Position numbers and translations under genes: made by a program
Part shown: positions 1-6,257 of the stretch, in pieces
Numbering within the stretch: position 1 is the first letter of the stretch
How the letters are laid out: each line of letters starts with the position of its first letter
DNA from: Clostridiales bacterium
GTDB lineage: Bacteria; Bacillota; Clostridia; Oscillospirales; Oscillospiraceae
Reading direction: 5' to 3'
NCBI GenBank assembly: GCA_021203685.1
Contig: JAJQAS010000126.1
Location: 1 to 9,589, forward strand
Length of the DNA: 9,589 nucleotides
Notes under the pieces: model-generated
Databases searched by the model: none
What the model saw: the letters and a program-made list of their open reading frames with translations, nothing else
Told to the model about the DNA's origin: nothing

Positions 1-49
1 CATGCTTCGCATGGTCCCCCTCCCCTTTCAGGGGAGGCGAGAGGGGTGG
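1..49 (+). repeat. Hairpin repeat copy A (REP/REPIN-like), cut by the window start
   Basis: The copy contains two back-to-back small palindromes: CATGC/GCATG around TTC (1-13), then CTCCCCT/AGGGGAG around TTC (20-36), followed by GGCGAGAGGGG. Bases 1-36 are identical to 9554-9589. An inverted copy with the same CTCCCCT-AGGGGAG module lies at 152-212. Together they form an inverted pair around about 100 bp of AT-richer spacer, the arrangement of a REPIN or small MITE. No coding potential is seen in 1-249. The left end is lost at the window edge. Confidence 0.8.
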
Positions 50-151
50 TCAATTACGGAATAGCACTTCGTTATGGGTAGAGTTTTTTGAGTAAATTAC
101 ATTTCAGATTTTTCTTGCCTGAGCAAAAACACTGACCAAACGGAAAGCACT

Positions 152-212
152 ATCCCCCCTTGCCTCCCCTGAAAGGGGAGGTGGCGCGGCGTAAGCCGCG
201 ACGGAGGGGTTT
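152..212 (-). repeat. Hairpin repeat copy B, inverted relative to copy A
   Basis: Read on the minus strand, this has the same frame as the copy at 9541-9589: AAACCCCTCC, a central stem-loop, then the CTCCCCT/AGGGGAG palindrome and GGCAAGGGGGG. The GC palindrome is CCTCCCCT/AGGGGAGG around GAA (163-181). The central stem-loop is CGCGGC/GCCGCG around GTAA (185-200), a different sequence from the ACCATGC/GCATGGT stem in the right-edge copy, yet still perfectly paired. It lies about 40 bp past the larC stop codon. It could end transcription as a hairpin, but no T-run follows on the minus strand, so I do not call it a terminator. Confidence 0.78.
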
Positions 213-249
213 GCCTCGGAGCAGAGTAAAAGAGTGGTCAAACCGTGTT

Positions 250-1575
250 CTATCGGTCAAGTTTAACGCTATTTTGCACGATTTGATACACCTCCGGGTA
301 AGCCCGCCCGCTCTGGCGGCAGAGGGCCGCCACGCTGTCGTACTCCGGGTAGGCCCGCCGGGCGCCGCCCGGCAGGGTGCAGACCTTTACCTGGGCCTCC
401 CCCAGCGGGGTGGTGACAGTCCGGTTCTCCCGGGGGAGGACCGTCCGCTCCATCTTCATCCGGCGGACGCCGATGGTGGTGGTCTCCGCAAAGAGGATGC
501 CCTCCAGGGCGGGGATGTCCCCCTCGTCACACAGCACGTCCAGCTGATAGGCTGGGCGGTTTTTCTTCATATACACCGGGAAGAAGTGGACCTCCCTGGC
601 TCCGGCGGCTTGTAGCCGTTCCATCGCGTGGCCCAGGGCCTCGCCGGTGCAGTCGTCCACGTTGGTCTCCAGCTTCCACACCGTCTCCTGGGGCGCGTCT
701 TCGGCAATTACCATGGCCCGGAGCAGGCTGGGCCGCTCGTAGGCCCGCTTTCCCGCGCCGACGCCCACCTGTTCCACCCGGAAGCGGTCAGGCAGGCGGA
801 AGTCCGTGGCCACGGCGGCGGCGATGGCCGCGCCGGTGGGGGTGACAAGTTCCCCCTCGGTGTCCCCAATGTGGAGGGGCAGGTCGTAAGCCTGGACGAT
901 GGCCAGCGTGGCGGGTACCGGCACGGGGATGACCCCATGCTGGCAGCGGACGAATCCCCGCCCCTCGTTCAGGCAGGGCAGGACGACCCGGTCAACGTCC
1001 AAATCGTCGAAGCACACCGCCGCCGCCACGATGTCCACAATGGAGTCCACCGCCCCGACTTCGTGGAAGTGGACTTCCTCCATCGATACGCCGTGGGCTT
1101 TGGCCTCGGCCTGGGCCAGAATGGTGAAGATATGCTCTGCCATCGTCGCAGCCCGCGAAGTCAGCGTCCCGCTCCAGATGATGTGTAAAACCTCCGGCAG
1201 ATTCCGGTGGGCGTGGCCGTGGTGATGTTCGTGGTCATGTTCCCCGCCGTCATGGAGGTGATGGGTCTCGTGGGCATGGGCAACATCCCCATGGTCGCCC
1301 TTGTGATGATGGTCATGGGCGTGTTCCCCGTGGCCGTAGAGGTACTCCATATCGTGGTCGTGGTTCTCGTGGGCCGCGTCCAGCACCACGGCAAAGTCGC
1401 AGGCGTCCAGCCCGGATTTTTTCACCCGGCTGATCTCCACCTGATACCCCGTCAGCGGCAGGCTGCTCAGGGCGGCGCGAAGTTTTGCCTCGTCCGCCCC
1501 CAGATCCAGCAGGGCCGCCACGGTCATGTCGCCGCTGATGCCGGTGGAGCAGTCCAGATAGAGTGTCTTTCCCAT
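250..1575 (-). CDS. larC: LarC, nickel insertion enzyme for the nickel-pincer nucleotide cofactor (single-frame form)
   Basis: LarC inserts nickel into pyridinium-3,5-bisthiocarboxylic acid mononucleotide in a CTP-dependent step, completing the cofactor of lactate racemase (LarA) and related racemases or epimerases in the cytoplasm. The 441-aa protein starts with the family signature LYLDCSTGISGDM (residues 5-17). It carries a metal-binding tract at about 69-124 with roughly 22 histidines in 56 residues. Further family motifs are EVHFHEVGAVDSIVD (167-181), a TPTGAA stretch (about 225-230), ETNVDDCTGE (about 283-292) and MKKNRP (about 316-321). In Lactobacillus plantarum the protein is made by programmed frameshifting between larC1 and larC2; here both halves lie in one frame. 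The ATG follows the upstream aldo/keto reductase stop by 7 bp, and GGAGG and GAGG ribosome-site candidates lie over that stop, so the two are probably co-transcribed and translationally coupled. larA, larB and larE are not in the window. Confidence 0.93.
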   Translation of the reverse strand: MGKTLYLDCSTGISGDMTVAALLDLGADEAKLRAALSSLPLTGYQVEISRVKKSGLDACDFAVVLDAAHENHDHDMEYLYGHGEHAHDHHHKGDHGDVAHAHETHHLHDGGEHDHEHHHGHAHRNLPEVLHIIWSGTLTSRAATMAEHIFTILAQAEAKAHGVSMEEVHFHEVGAVDSIVDIVAAAVCFDDLDVDRVVLPCLNEGRGFVRCQHGVIPVPVPATLAIVQAYDLPLHIGDTEGELVTPTGAAIAAAVATDFRLPDRFRVEQVGVGAGKRAYERPSLLRAMVIAEDAPQETVWKLETNVDDCTGEALGHAMERLQAAGAREVHFFPVYMKKNRPAYQLDVLCDEGDIPALEGILFAETTTIGVRRMKMERTVLPRENRTVTTPLGEAQVKVCTLPGGARRAYPEYDSVAALCRQSGRAYPEVYQIVQNSVKLDR

Positions 1576-1582
1576 AGGAACC

Positions 1583-2701
1583 TCAAACCTCCAGCTGCTT
1601 GGCCACAGCCTTCAGCTGGTCCACGATGTGGATGTGCTGGGGGCAGTGCCGCTCGCACTGGCGGCAGGCGATGCAGTCCGACGCCTTGCCCTTGCCCTGC
1701 TCCTGCTGGAAGCCGCGGTACTGAGCCAGGGTGTCGTCGCTGGGCCCTCCCTCCCGGAGGCTCTGGTTGTAGAGGGCGAAGTAGTCGGGGATGGCAATTT
1801 GTTTGGGGCAGCCCTCCACGCAGTAGCGGCAGGCGGTGCAGGGGACCTGCATGTCCTCCTGGATGAGTTTCGTCACCTGGCGGAGCATGGCGGTCTCCTC
1901 GGCAGTCAGGGGCTGGAAGCGGCGCATATAGCTCGTGTTGTCCCGCATCTGCCCCAGGTCGGACATGCCGGAGAGCACCATGAACACGTTCTCCTGGCTG
2001 GCTGCGTAGCGCACTGCCCAGGAGGCCACGCTCATGTCCGGATCCGCGGCCTTCATCAGCGCCTCTGCCGCAGCGGGGACCTTTGCCAGGGTGCCGCCCT
2101 TCACCGGCTCCATGACCACGATGGGCTTGCCGTGGCGCACACAGACCTCCTGGCACCGCCGGGACTGAACGCTGATGCTGTCCCAGTCCAGGTAGTTGAG
2201 CTGGAGCTGCACGAACTCCACCTCCGGGTGCTCGGTGAGGATCTGATCCAGCAGTTCCGGACTGTCGTGGAAGGAGAAGCCCATTTTGCGAATTTTGCCC
2301 TCTTTTTTCATCTGGGACTGGAATCCGAAGCTGTCCAGCCGCTGAGCGGTGGCGTAGTTCTCCTGGTTCAGGCAGTGGAGCAGGTAGTAGTCGAAGTAGT
2401 CCACCCCCAGCTTCTCCATTTGCTCGCCAAAGATGCGGGGCTGATCCTCCGGCTCCTTGAGCATCATGGTGGGCAGTTTGGTGGCGATGGTGTAGCTGTC
2501 CCGGGGGTGCCGCTCCACCAGCGCCTTGCGGAGAATTTTCTCGCTGGCGTAGTTGTGGTACATATAAGCGGTGTCGAAATACGTAAAGCCCTGCTCCAGG
2601 AAGGAGTCCACCATCTGGCAGACCTGTTCCATGTCCACCGCAGTCTGGTCGGCGGCGTCGGTCAGGGGGAGGCGCATGGCGCCGAAGCCCAATTTCTTCA
2701 T
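1583..2701 (-). CDS. Aldo/keto reductase with C-terminal double 4Fe-4S ferredoxin-like domain
   Basis: This 372-aa cytoplasmic NAD(P)H-dependent oxidoreductase belongs to the iron-sulfur aldo/keto reductase group common in anaerobes. Residues 1 to about 270 form the TIM barrel, opening with KLGFGAMRLP. The catalytic tetrad is visible: D43 and Y48 (FDTAYMYH), K75 (ATKLP) and H109 (YLLHC). The C-terminus has two CX2CX2CX3CP motifs: C288/C291/C294/C298 and C343/C346/C349/C353, expected to bind two 4Fe-4S clusters. The frame stays open upstream to 2770, but the ATG at 2701 is chosen because AAGGAG lies 9-10 bases before it and the protein then begins exactly at the family start. The substrate cannot be read from the sequence. 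It is the first gene of a two-gene unit with larC, behind its own promoter and an 18-bp direct repeat. Confidence 0.92.
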   Translation of the reverse strand: MKKLGFGAMRLPLTDAADQTAVDMEQVCQMVDSFLEQGFTYFDTAYMYHNYASEKILRKALVERHPRDSYTIATKLPTMMLKEPEDQPRIFGEQMEKLGVDYFDYYLLHCLNQENYATAQRLDSFGFQSQMKKEGKIRKMGFSFHDSPELLDQILTEHPEVEFVQLQLNYLDWDSISVQSRRCQEVCVRHGKPIVVMEPVKGGTLAKVPAAAEALMKAADPDMSVASWAVRYAASQENVFMVLSGMSDLGQMRDNTSYMRRFQPLTAEETAMLRQVTKLIQEDMQVPCTACRYCVEGCPKQIAIPDYFALYNQSLREGGPSDDTLAQYRGFQQEQGKGKASDCIACRQCERHCPQHIHIVDQLKAVAKQLEV

Positions 2702-2719
2702 AATCACTTTCTCCTTTTG

Positions 2720-2763
2720 TGTATCCAGCCATAGTGTTTGTTGCCTGTATCTTTCCATAGTGT
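2720..2763 (-). promoter_or_regulatory. Pair of 18-bp direct repeats, candidate operator of the aldo/keto reductase-larC unit
   Basis: On the minus strand ACACTATGGAAAGATACA (2763-2746) is repeated as ACACTATGGCTGGATACA (2737-2720). The copies match at 15 of 18 positions with a 26-bp period. The upstream copy overlaps the proposed -10 box and the downstream copy lies just before the ribosome binding site. This is a plausible binding site for a regulator or part of a leader structure. No regulator gene is in the window. Confidence 0.45.
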
Positions 2764-2789
2764 AGCACATTGAGGCGGGGGCGCGTCAA
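2759..2789 (-). promoter_or_regulatory. Sigma-A-like promoter for the aldo/keto reductase-larC unit
   Basis: Minus strand: TTGACG (2789-2784) and TACACT (2764-2759) with a 19-bp spacer. The -35 box is strong (5 of 6), while the -10 is 4 of 6 and the spacer is about 2 bp longer than ideal, which fits a weak or activated promoter. It lies between the spoIVA terminator and the reductase start, where a promoter is needed. Confidence 0.5.
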
Positions 2790-2828
2790 GTCCTTTTGGG
2801 GGAAAAGCACACATTTGACGGTGTGACA

Positions 2829-2869
2829 CAAAACGGAACCGGGGGCTGCGTTCACCACATTGCCCCCGG
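2829..2869 (-). terminator. Rho-independent terminator after spoIVA
   Basis: On the minus strand a perfect 8-bp stem CCGGGGGC/GCCCCCGG (2869-2862 with 2846-2839) and a 15-base loop are followed by TTCCGTTTTG. It begins 9 bp after the spoIVA stop codon and separates the sporulation operon from the reductase-larC unit. Confidence 0.8.
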
Positions 2870-2878
2870 CCCGGCCCG

Positions 2879-4354
2879 TCACAAAATAATACAGATCAGC
2901 CCGCCGCTGCCCTCGTTGATGATGCGCTCCAGCGTCTCCCGGAGCTTTTTCCGGGCGTCCTCCGGCATACGGGTCAGCTTGCCCTGCAAGTCCTCGTTGA
3001 CCAGCTCGTGGAAGGACTTGCCAAAGATGTTGGATTCCCAGATCTTCCTCGTGTCCCCCTCGAACTCCTGGAGCAGGTAGTTGATCATCTCCTCGGACTG
3101 CTTTTCGCTGCCCACGATGGGGGAGATCACCGTCTCGATGTCCGCCCGGAGCATATGGATGGAGGGGGCGCTGGCCCGGAGGCGCACCCCGTAGCGGCCC
3201 CCTTGCCTGACGATCTCCGGCTCCTCCAGGGTCAGCTCGTCGATGGCGGGGATGACGATGCCGTAGCCCTCCTCCCGCACATCGGCCAGGGCCTGGGCCA
3301 CCTTGTCGTATTCCCCCTTGACGTGGGCCAGGGAGGTCAGCAGCGCCAGCAGGTCGCCGTCGTCCTTCACCTGGAAGCCCGACTGTTCGCTGAGGGTGGC
3401 GTAGAACAGGCTCCGGGGAATCTCCAGCGTGGCCTGGGCCACGCCGGTCCCCAGGCTGATGGCGGTCAGCTCCGCCCGGCTGATGGAGCCGCACTGGCTC
3501 ATAGCGGCGGTCACGTCCCGGGCTTCCCGGATGCGGTGGAGCTGCCCGGCGGTCTCCCGGATGACGGCGTACAGCTCCGCCTTGATGGGGTGGCCGTAGG
3601 GCAGCGCGTCCACCCAGCTGGGCAGGTACAGGTCCATCTCCTTCAGGGGGAACTCGTACAGCACCGCCCGGATGATGCCGCTGACGTCCTCCTCGTCCAG
3701 GGTCAGGCAGTTCACCGGCAGGCAGGTGACGCCGTACCGGGCGGCGATGTCCCGGCCCAGGGCCACCGTCTGGGGGTCGGCGGGGTCGTCGGCGTTGAGC
3801 AGCACCAGAAAGGGCTTGCCCAGCGCCTGCAATTCCCGAATGACCCGCTCCTCCGGCTCCTGGTAGTCCTCCCGTGGGATGCCCGCCACGGTGCCGTCGG
3901 TGGTCACCACAATGCCGATGGTGGAGTGTTCCGCGATGACCTTCCGGGTGCCCACCTCCGCCGCCTCGGTCATGGGGATCTCGTGGTCGAACCAGGGGGT
4001 GGTGACCATTCGGGGGGCGTCGTCCTCGGTCTGGCCCACCGCCCCGTTTACCAGATAGCCCACGCTGTCGATGAGCCGGACGGAAAAGCTGGCGCCCCCC
4101 TCCAGCTCCACCTGCACCGCTTCCTCCGGCACGAACTTTGGTTCGGCGGTCATAATGGTCCTGCCGGAGCCGCTCTGGGGCAGTTCGTCCCTGGCCCGCT
4201 CCCGGCGGTAGACGTTTTCGATGTTGGGGATGACCAGCGTCTCCATGAACCGCTTGATGAAGGTGGATTTGCCGGTGCGGACCGGCCCCACCACCCCAAT
4301 GTAGATGTCCCCGTTTGTCCGCTGGGCAATGTCCTCGTAAAGTTGCCTCTCCAC
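2879..4354 (-). CDS. spoIVA: SpoIVA, spore coat morphogenetic ATPase
   Basis: SpoIVA is the mother-cell ATPase that polymerises on the forespore outer membrane to form the basement layer of the spore coat, anchored by SpoVM. The 491-aa product is almost exactly the usual length (492 in B. subtilis). The N-terminal nucleotide-binding domain has Walker A GPVRTGKS (G23-S30, K29), the conserved DELPQSGSGRTIMTAEPKF stretch (56-74), LIDSVGY as the Walker B-like segment, and TPWFDHEIP. The C-terminal assembly region is strongly conserved, with RYGVRLRASAPSIHM and the terminal tail RIINEGSGGLICIIL. The frame is open far upstream (to 4723), but the GTG at 4354 is chosen because AGGAGG lies 7 bases before it and the protein then aligns from residue 1 (MERQLYEDIAQRTNGDIYIG). 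The gene begins 14 bp after the sipL stop, so translation is probably coupled. One detail: where I recall B. subtilis having two adjacent threonines (TIMTTEP), this protein has Thr-Ala. Confidence 0.97.
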   Translation of the reverse strand: MERQLYEDIAQRTNGDIYIGVVGPVRTGKSTFIKRFMETLVIPNIENVYRRERARDELPQSGSGRTIMTAEPKFVPEEAVQVELEGGASFSVRLIDSVGYLVNGAVGQTEDDAPRMVTTPWFDHEIPMTEAAEVGTRKVIAEHSTIGIVVTTDGTVAGIPREDYQEPEERVIRELQALGKPFLVLLNADDPADPQTVALGRDIAARYGVTCLPVNCLTLDEEDVSGIIRAVLYEFPLKEMDLYLPSWVDALPYGHPIKAELYAVIRETAGQLHRIREARDVTAAMSQCGSISRAELTAISLGTGVAQATLEIPRSLFYATLSEQSGFQVKDDGDLLALLTSLAHVKGEYDKVAQALADVREEGYGIVIPAIDELTLEEPEIVRQGGRYGVRLRASAPSIHMLRADIETVISPIVGSEKQSEEMINYLLQEFEGDTRKIWESNIFGKSFHELVNEDLQGKLTRMPEDARKKLRETLERIINEGSGGLICIIL

Positions 4355-4368
4355 TGCCGTTCCTCCTC

Positions 4369-5880
4369 TCACCGCTTCCGGGGGATGAGCAGCATTTGCC
4401 CCGGCGCAGCCGGTCCCCCCTCCAGGCCGTTGGCCTGCTCGATCTCCGCCTGGGTGGTCAGGTACGTTTTGGCGATCTCCCACAGGGATTCCCCCTGGGC
4501 CATCTGCCGCAGGACGATGGAGGGCTGCCCCTCCTGGTCCAGAGGCTGGTCGGTGTTCAGGGCGAAGGCGGCCAGACCGTACACCCGGCTCTGCCGCAGC
4601 AGGAGCAGCTGGAAGCCCACCCCCAACCGCACCTCCACGCCGCCGGGCGCGGCGGAGGCGTCCACCTCCGGCACGGTGCAGGCGGCCACACAGAGGGTAT
4701 CCGCCTCCCGCTCCACCGGGCACTTCACCACTGCCTGCCGGAAAGCCTGGGCGAAGCCGCCCTCCTCCGTCTGGTAGAGCACCGCCAGCCGCAGCTCGGC
4801 GGTCAGATCGCCGCCGGTGGCAGTGACCTGGCTCACGTAGGCCCGCACGTCGCAGACCCCCTGGGGCAGGGCCGCCGTCTCAATGACCTCCCGCACCGTC
4901 TGCCGCCGGAGGCCCCGCTCCACCAGCTGAGGGAGGGAATAGGCCGCGAACTCCGGCGCGCCGGGGTGGCGGATGCTGTAGGCGTCGGTGACGACGGACA
5001 GACTGCGGTTTTCCCGCACCACGAATTGGGCCAGCAGCTCCAGCTCCACGGAAAGGCCCCGGCCCTCCCCGTCCAGGGGGTAGATTTCGCTGCCGGTGAC
5101 CACGCACTCCACCTGAAAGTCCGCGTCCTCCGCCACCGGCCCCACGTCGGCGATTTGGGAGAAGGGCAGCTCGAAGGCTGCCGTGCAAAGCTGGCCCTCC
5201 GGGCTGAGGTAGAGCAGCTGAATGGCTGTCCCCCCTTTGAACACCAGTTTGCCGCCCAGCAGACGGCTCTCGGTGCAGAAGGGGCGGCACCGCGCCCGCA
5301 GCAGCTCCTCCATAGGGGGCCTGCTGCCGGGAATTTGTACCTCGTCGGCGTAGGGGAACACCTTTTCCCCCACGTAGACGGCGAAAGCGCCGCTGTACGG
5401 CTCTGTCCGGGTCTCGATGCCCAGCGCCTCCCTGTCCTCCACGCCGGTGCAGCAGCGCAGAAGGGCAGGCTCGTAGACGGTCAGGTCAAAGACCAGCCCC
5501 ACCCGGATGAGAATTTTCCGGGGGTTGACAGCGCGGGTCTCCGCCAGAGTGACCCGGGGCAGAAGGACGCACCGGCTCTGGCCGGTGACCCCCTCCAGGT
5601 CCGCGGTGAACTGAATGGGCAGCTCCGCCCGGAGCTGCCGCAGCCCCGTCTCACCCTCCGGGCGGTAGAGCACGCTGCACGGCGCCACGCCGTGGAGGGT
5701 GACGCAGCCCTCGGCGCACTCCTTCCCCCGGAGCTGAACAGAAGCGTCGGTGTCCACGATGTCCACAATGTCCGGGCAGGCGTCCGGCACGATCATCTCC
5801 AGCGTCTCCTCCCGCACCAGGGCGGTGTGCAGCGCCAGTTCAAAGCAGGAGATCTCGTCCTGCATGAGCGTTACGTTCAA
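4369..5880 (-). CDS. sipL: SipL-like spore coat morphogenetic protein (SPOCS/DUF3794 repeats plus C-terminal LysM)
   Basis: In C. difficile SipL binds SpoIVA through its LysM domain and is required for the coat to localise around the forespore. This 503-aa protein has the same plan. It has SPOCS/DUF3794-type segments from about residue 20 to 420, beginning LEMIVPDACPDIVDIVDTDA and with other copies around 165-260 and 290-400. A C-terminal LysM (about 455-501) contains VLRQMAQGESLWEIAKTYL and ends at QMLLIPRKR. There is no signal peptide or membrane segment, as expected for a mother-cell cytoplasmic coat protein. The start is TTG at 5880: AAGGAG lies about 9 bases upstream, while the first ATG, five codons later, would be too far from it. 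The ribosome site sits in a hairpin (5887-5911). It follows spoVM by 87 bp and precedes spoIVA by 14 bp. The name rests on architecture and neighbours; overall identity to C. difficile SipL cannot be measured here. Confidence 0.88.
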   Translation of the reverse strand: MNVTLMQDEISCFELALHTALVREETLEMIVPDACPDIVDIVDTDASVQLRGKECAEGCVTLHGVAPCSVLYRPEGETGLRQLRAELPIQFTADLEGVTGQSRCVLLPRVTLAETRAVNPRKILIRVGLVFDLTVYEPALLRCCTGVEDREALGIETRTEPYSGAFAVYVGEKVFPYADEVQIPGSRPPMEELLRARCRPFCTESRLLGGKLVFKGGTAIQLLYLSPEGQLCTAAFELPFSQIADVGPVAEDADFQVECVVTGSEIYPLDGEGRGLSVELELLAQFVVRENRSLSVVTDAYSIRHPGAPEFAAYSLPQLVERGLRRQTVREVIETAALPQGVCDVRAYVSQVTATGGDLTAELRLAVLYQTEEGGFAQAFRQAVVKCPVEREADTLCVAACTVPEVDASAAPGGVEVRLGVGFQLLLLRQSRVYGLAAFALNTDQPLDQEGQPSIVLRQMAQGESLWEIAKTYLTTQAEIEQANGLEGGPAAPGQMLLIPRKR

Positions 5881-5886
5881 AAGCGA

Positions 5887-5911
5887 CCTCTCCTTCCTGC
5901 CCGGGGAGAGG
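5887..5911 (-). promoter_or_regulatory. Stem-loop covering the sipL ribosome binding site
   Basis: On the minus strand CCTCTCC (5911-5905) pairs perfectly with GGAGAGG (5893-5887) across an 11-base loop. The 3' arm is the core of the sipL Shine-Dalgarno, directly before the TTG start. The stem could lower or control SipL synthesis relative to its operon partners. Confidence 0.45.
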
Positions 5912-5937
5912 ACTCCTGCCGGACATGGTTCTGCAAC

Positions 5938-5966
5938 ACCATATGAGACGAGGCCCCGTTCTATGC
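5938..5966 (-). promoter_or_regulatory. Possible weak internal sigma-E-like promoter before sipL
   Basis: Minus strand GCATAGA (5966-5960, 5 of 7 against KMATATT), a 14-bp spacer, then CATATGGT (5945-5938, about 5 of 8 against CATACANT). The spacing is right but both boxes are degenerate. It would give sipL-spoIVA an extra start within the 87-bp gap. Confidence 0.22.
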
Positions 5967-5967
5967 C

Positions 5968-6039
5968 TCAGCGGATGTGAAAGATGGCTTTCAGCAGTCC
6001 GGCCAGCGCCCTGGGCGCGCGGACAATGACGATTTTCAC
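5968..6039 (-). CDS. spoVM: SpoVM, curvature-sensing amphipathic peptide of the forespore (23 aa)
   Basis: SpoVM is a tiny amphipathic helix that recognises the convex forespore outer membrane and recruits SpoIVA. The 23-aa product starts MKIVIVRAPRALAG and ends KAIFHIR. Against the 26-aa B. subtilis peptide it keeps Met1-Lys2, a short beta-branched stretch, a basic residue at 7, the key Pro9, basic residue 10, Leu12, Gly14, aliphatics at 15-16, basic 17, Ala18 and hydrophobics at 19-20. It is three residues shorter. The start is GTG at 6039, with a G-rich AAAGGGGGG site about 8 bases upstream. It begins 16 bp after the 49-aa gene and lies upstream of sipL and spoIVA. The frame has no ATG and is below usual length cut-offs, so it is easily missed. 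Its position directly upstream of its known partner raises confidence well above what 23 residues alone would allow. Confidence 0.87.
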   Translation of the reverse strand: MKIVIVRAPRALAGLLKAIFHIR

Positions 6040-6055
6040 GGCGTATTCCCCCCCT

Positions 6056-6205
6056 TTACCCCTTCAAAAAGGTGCAGCCCAGCAGGATCAGCGTCAGCCC
6101 GGAGACGAACAGAATCACCCCCACCGGTAGCACCATGGCCAGCCAGATGCCGATCCCCAGAGAGATCAGACAGATGCCCCCGCTTCTACAGCGAAAATTG
6201 TGCAA
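6056..6205 (-). CDS. Small hydrophobic protein leading the spore-coat operon (49 aa)
   Basis: I do not recognise this as a named family. The frame encodes 49 aa: a short basic, Cys-containing N-terminus (MHNFRCRSGG), then two hydrophobic stretches, about 11-26 (ICLISLGIGIWLAMVL) and 30-47 (VILFVSGLTLILLGCTF), joined by a Pro-Val-Gly turn, ending KG. This predicts a membrane hairpin or one long membrane segment. The start is TTG at 6205 with GGGAGG 8 bases upstream. No in-frame ATG exists except one inside the first hydrophobic stretch. It is the first gene after the sigma-E-like promoter at 6258-6286, and its stop is 16 bp before spoVM. Position suggests a role at the forespore or mother-cell membrane during coat assembly, which is inference. 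The alternative is a non-coding leader, but the ribosome site, hydrophobic pattern and tight spacing argue for a gene. Confidence 0.68.
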   Translation of the reverse strand: MHNFRCRSGGICLISLGIGIWLAMVLPVGVILFVSGLTLILLGCTFLKG

Positions 6206-6257
6206 AAAGACCGCCTCCCTTCGCCACTGAGCAGGTCTGGAGTTTCCTCTATGGCTC

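Noticed and set aside
163..181. GC palindrome as a rho-independent terminator for larC
   Set aside because: No T-run follows on the minus strand, and the same palindrome occurs elsewhere as part of a repeat.
2702..2770. Upstream ATG at 2770 for the aldo/keto reductase
   Set aside because: It would place the start within the -10 and repeat region and add 23 residues before the conserved KLGFGAMRLP start.
4355..4723. N-terminal extension of spoIVA to 614 aa
   Set aside because: The extension lies inside sipL in another frame and is not part of the SpoIVA family; the GTG with AGGAGG at 4354 gives the normal length.
3008..4777. 589-aa open frame on the plus strand
   Set aside because: It lies antisense to spoIVA and sipL, which match known families residue by residue. 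The frame is open only because GC-rich codon use rarely makes stops on the opposite strand, and its translation is low-complexity Gly/Val/His/Gln-rich.
4315..5946. 543-aa plus-strand open frame
   Set aside because: Antisense shadow of sipL; no recognisable domain and typical shadow composition.
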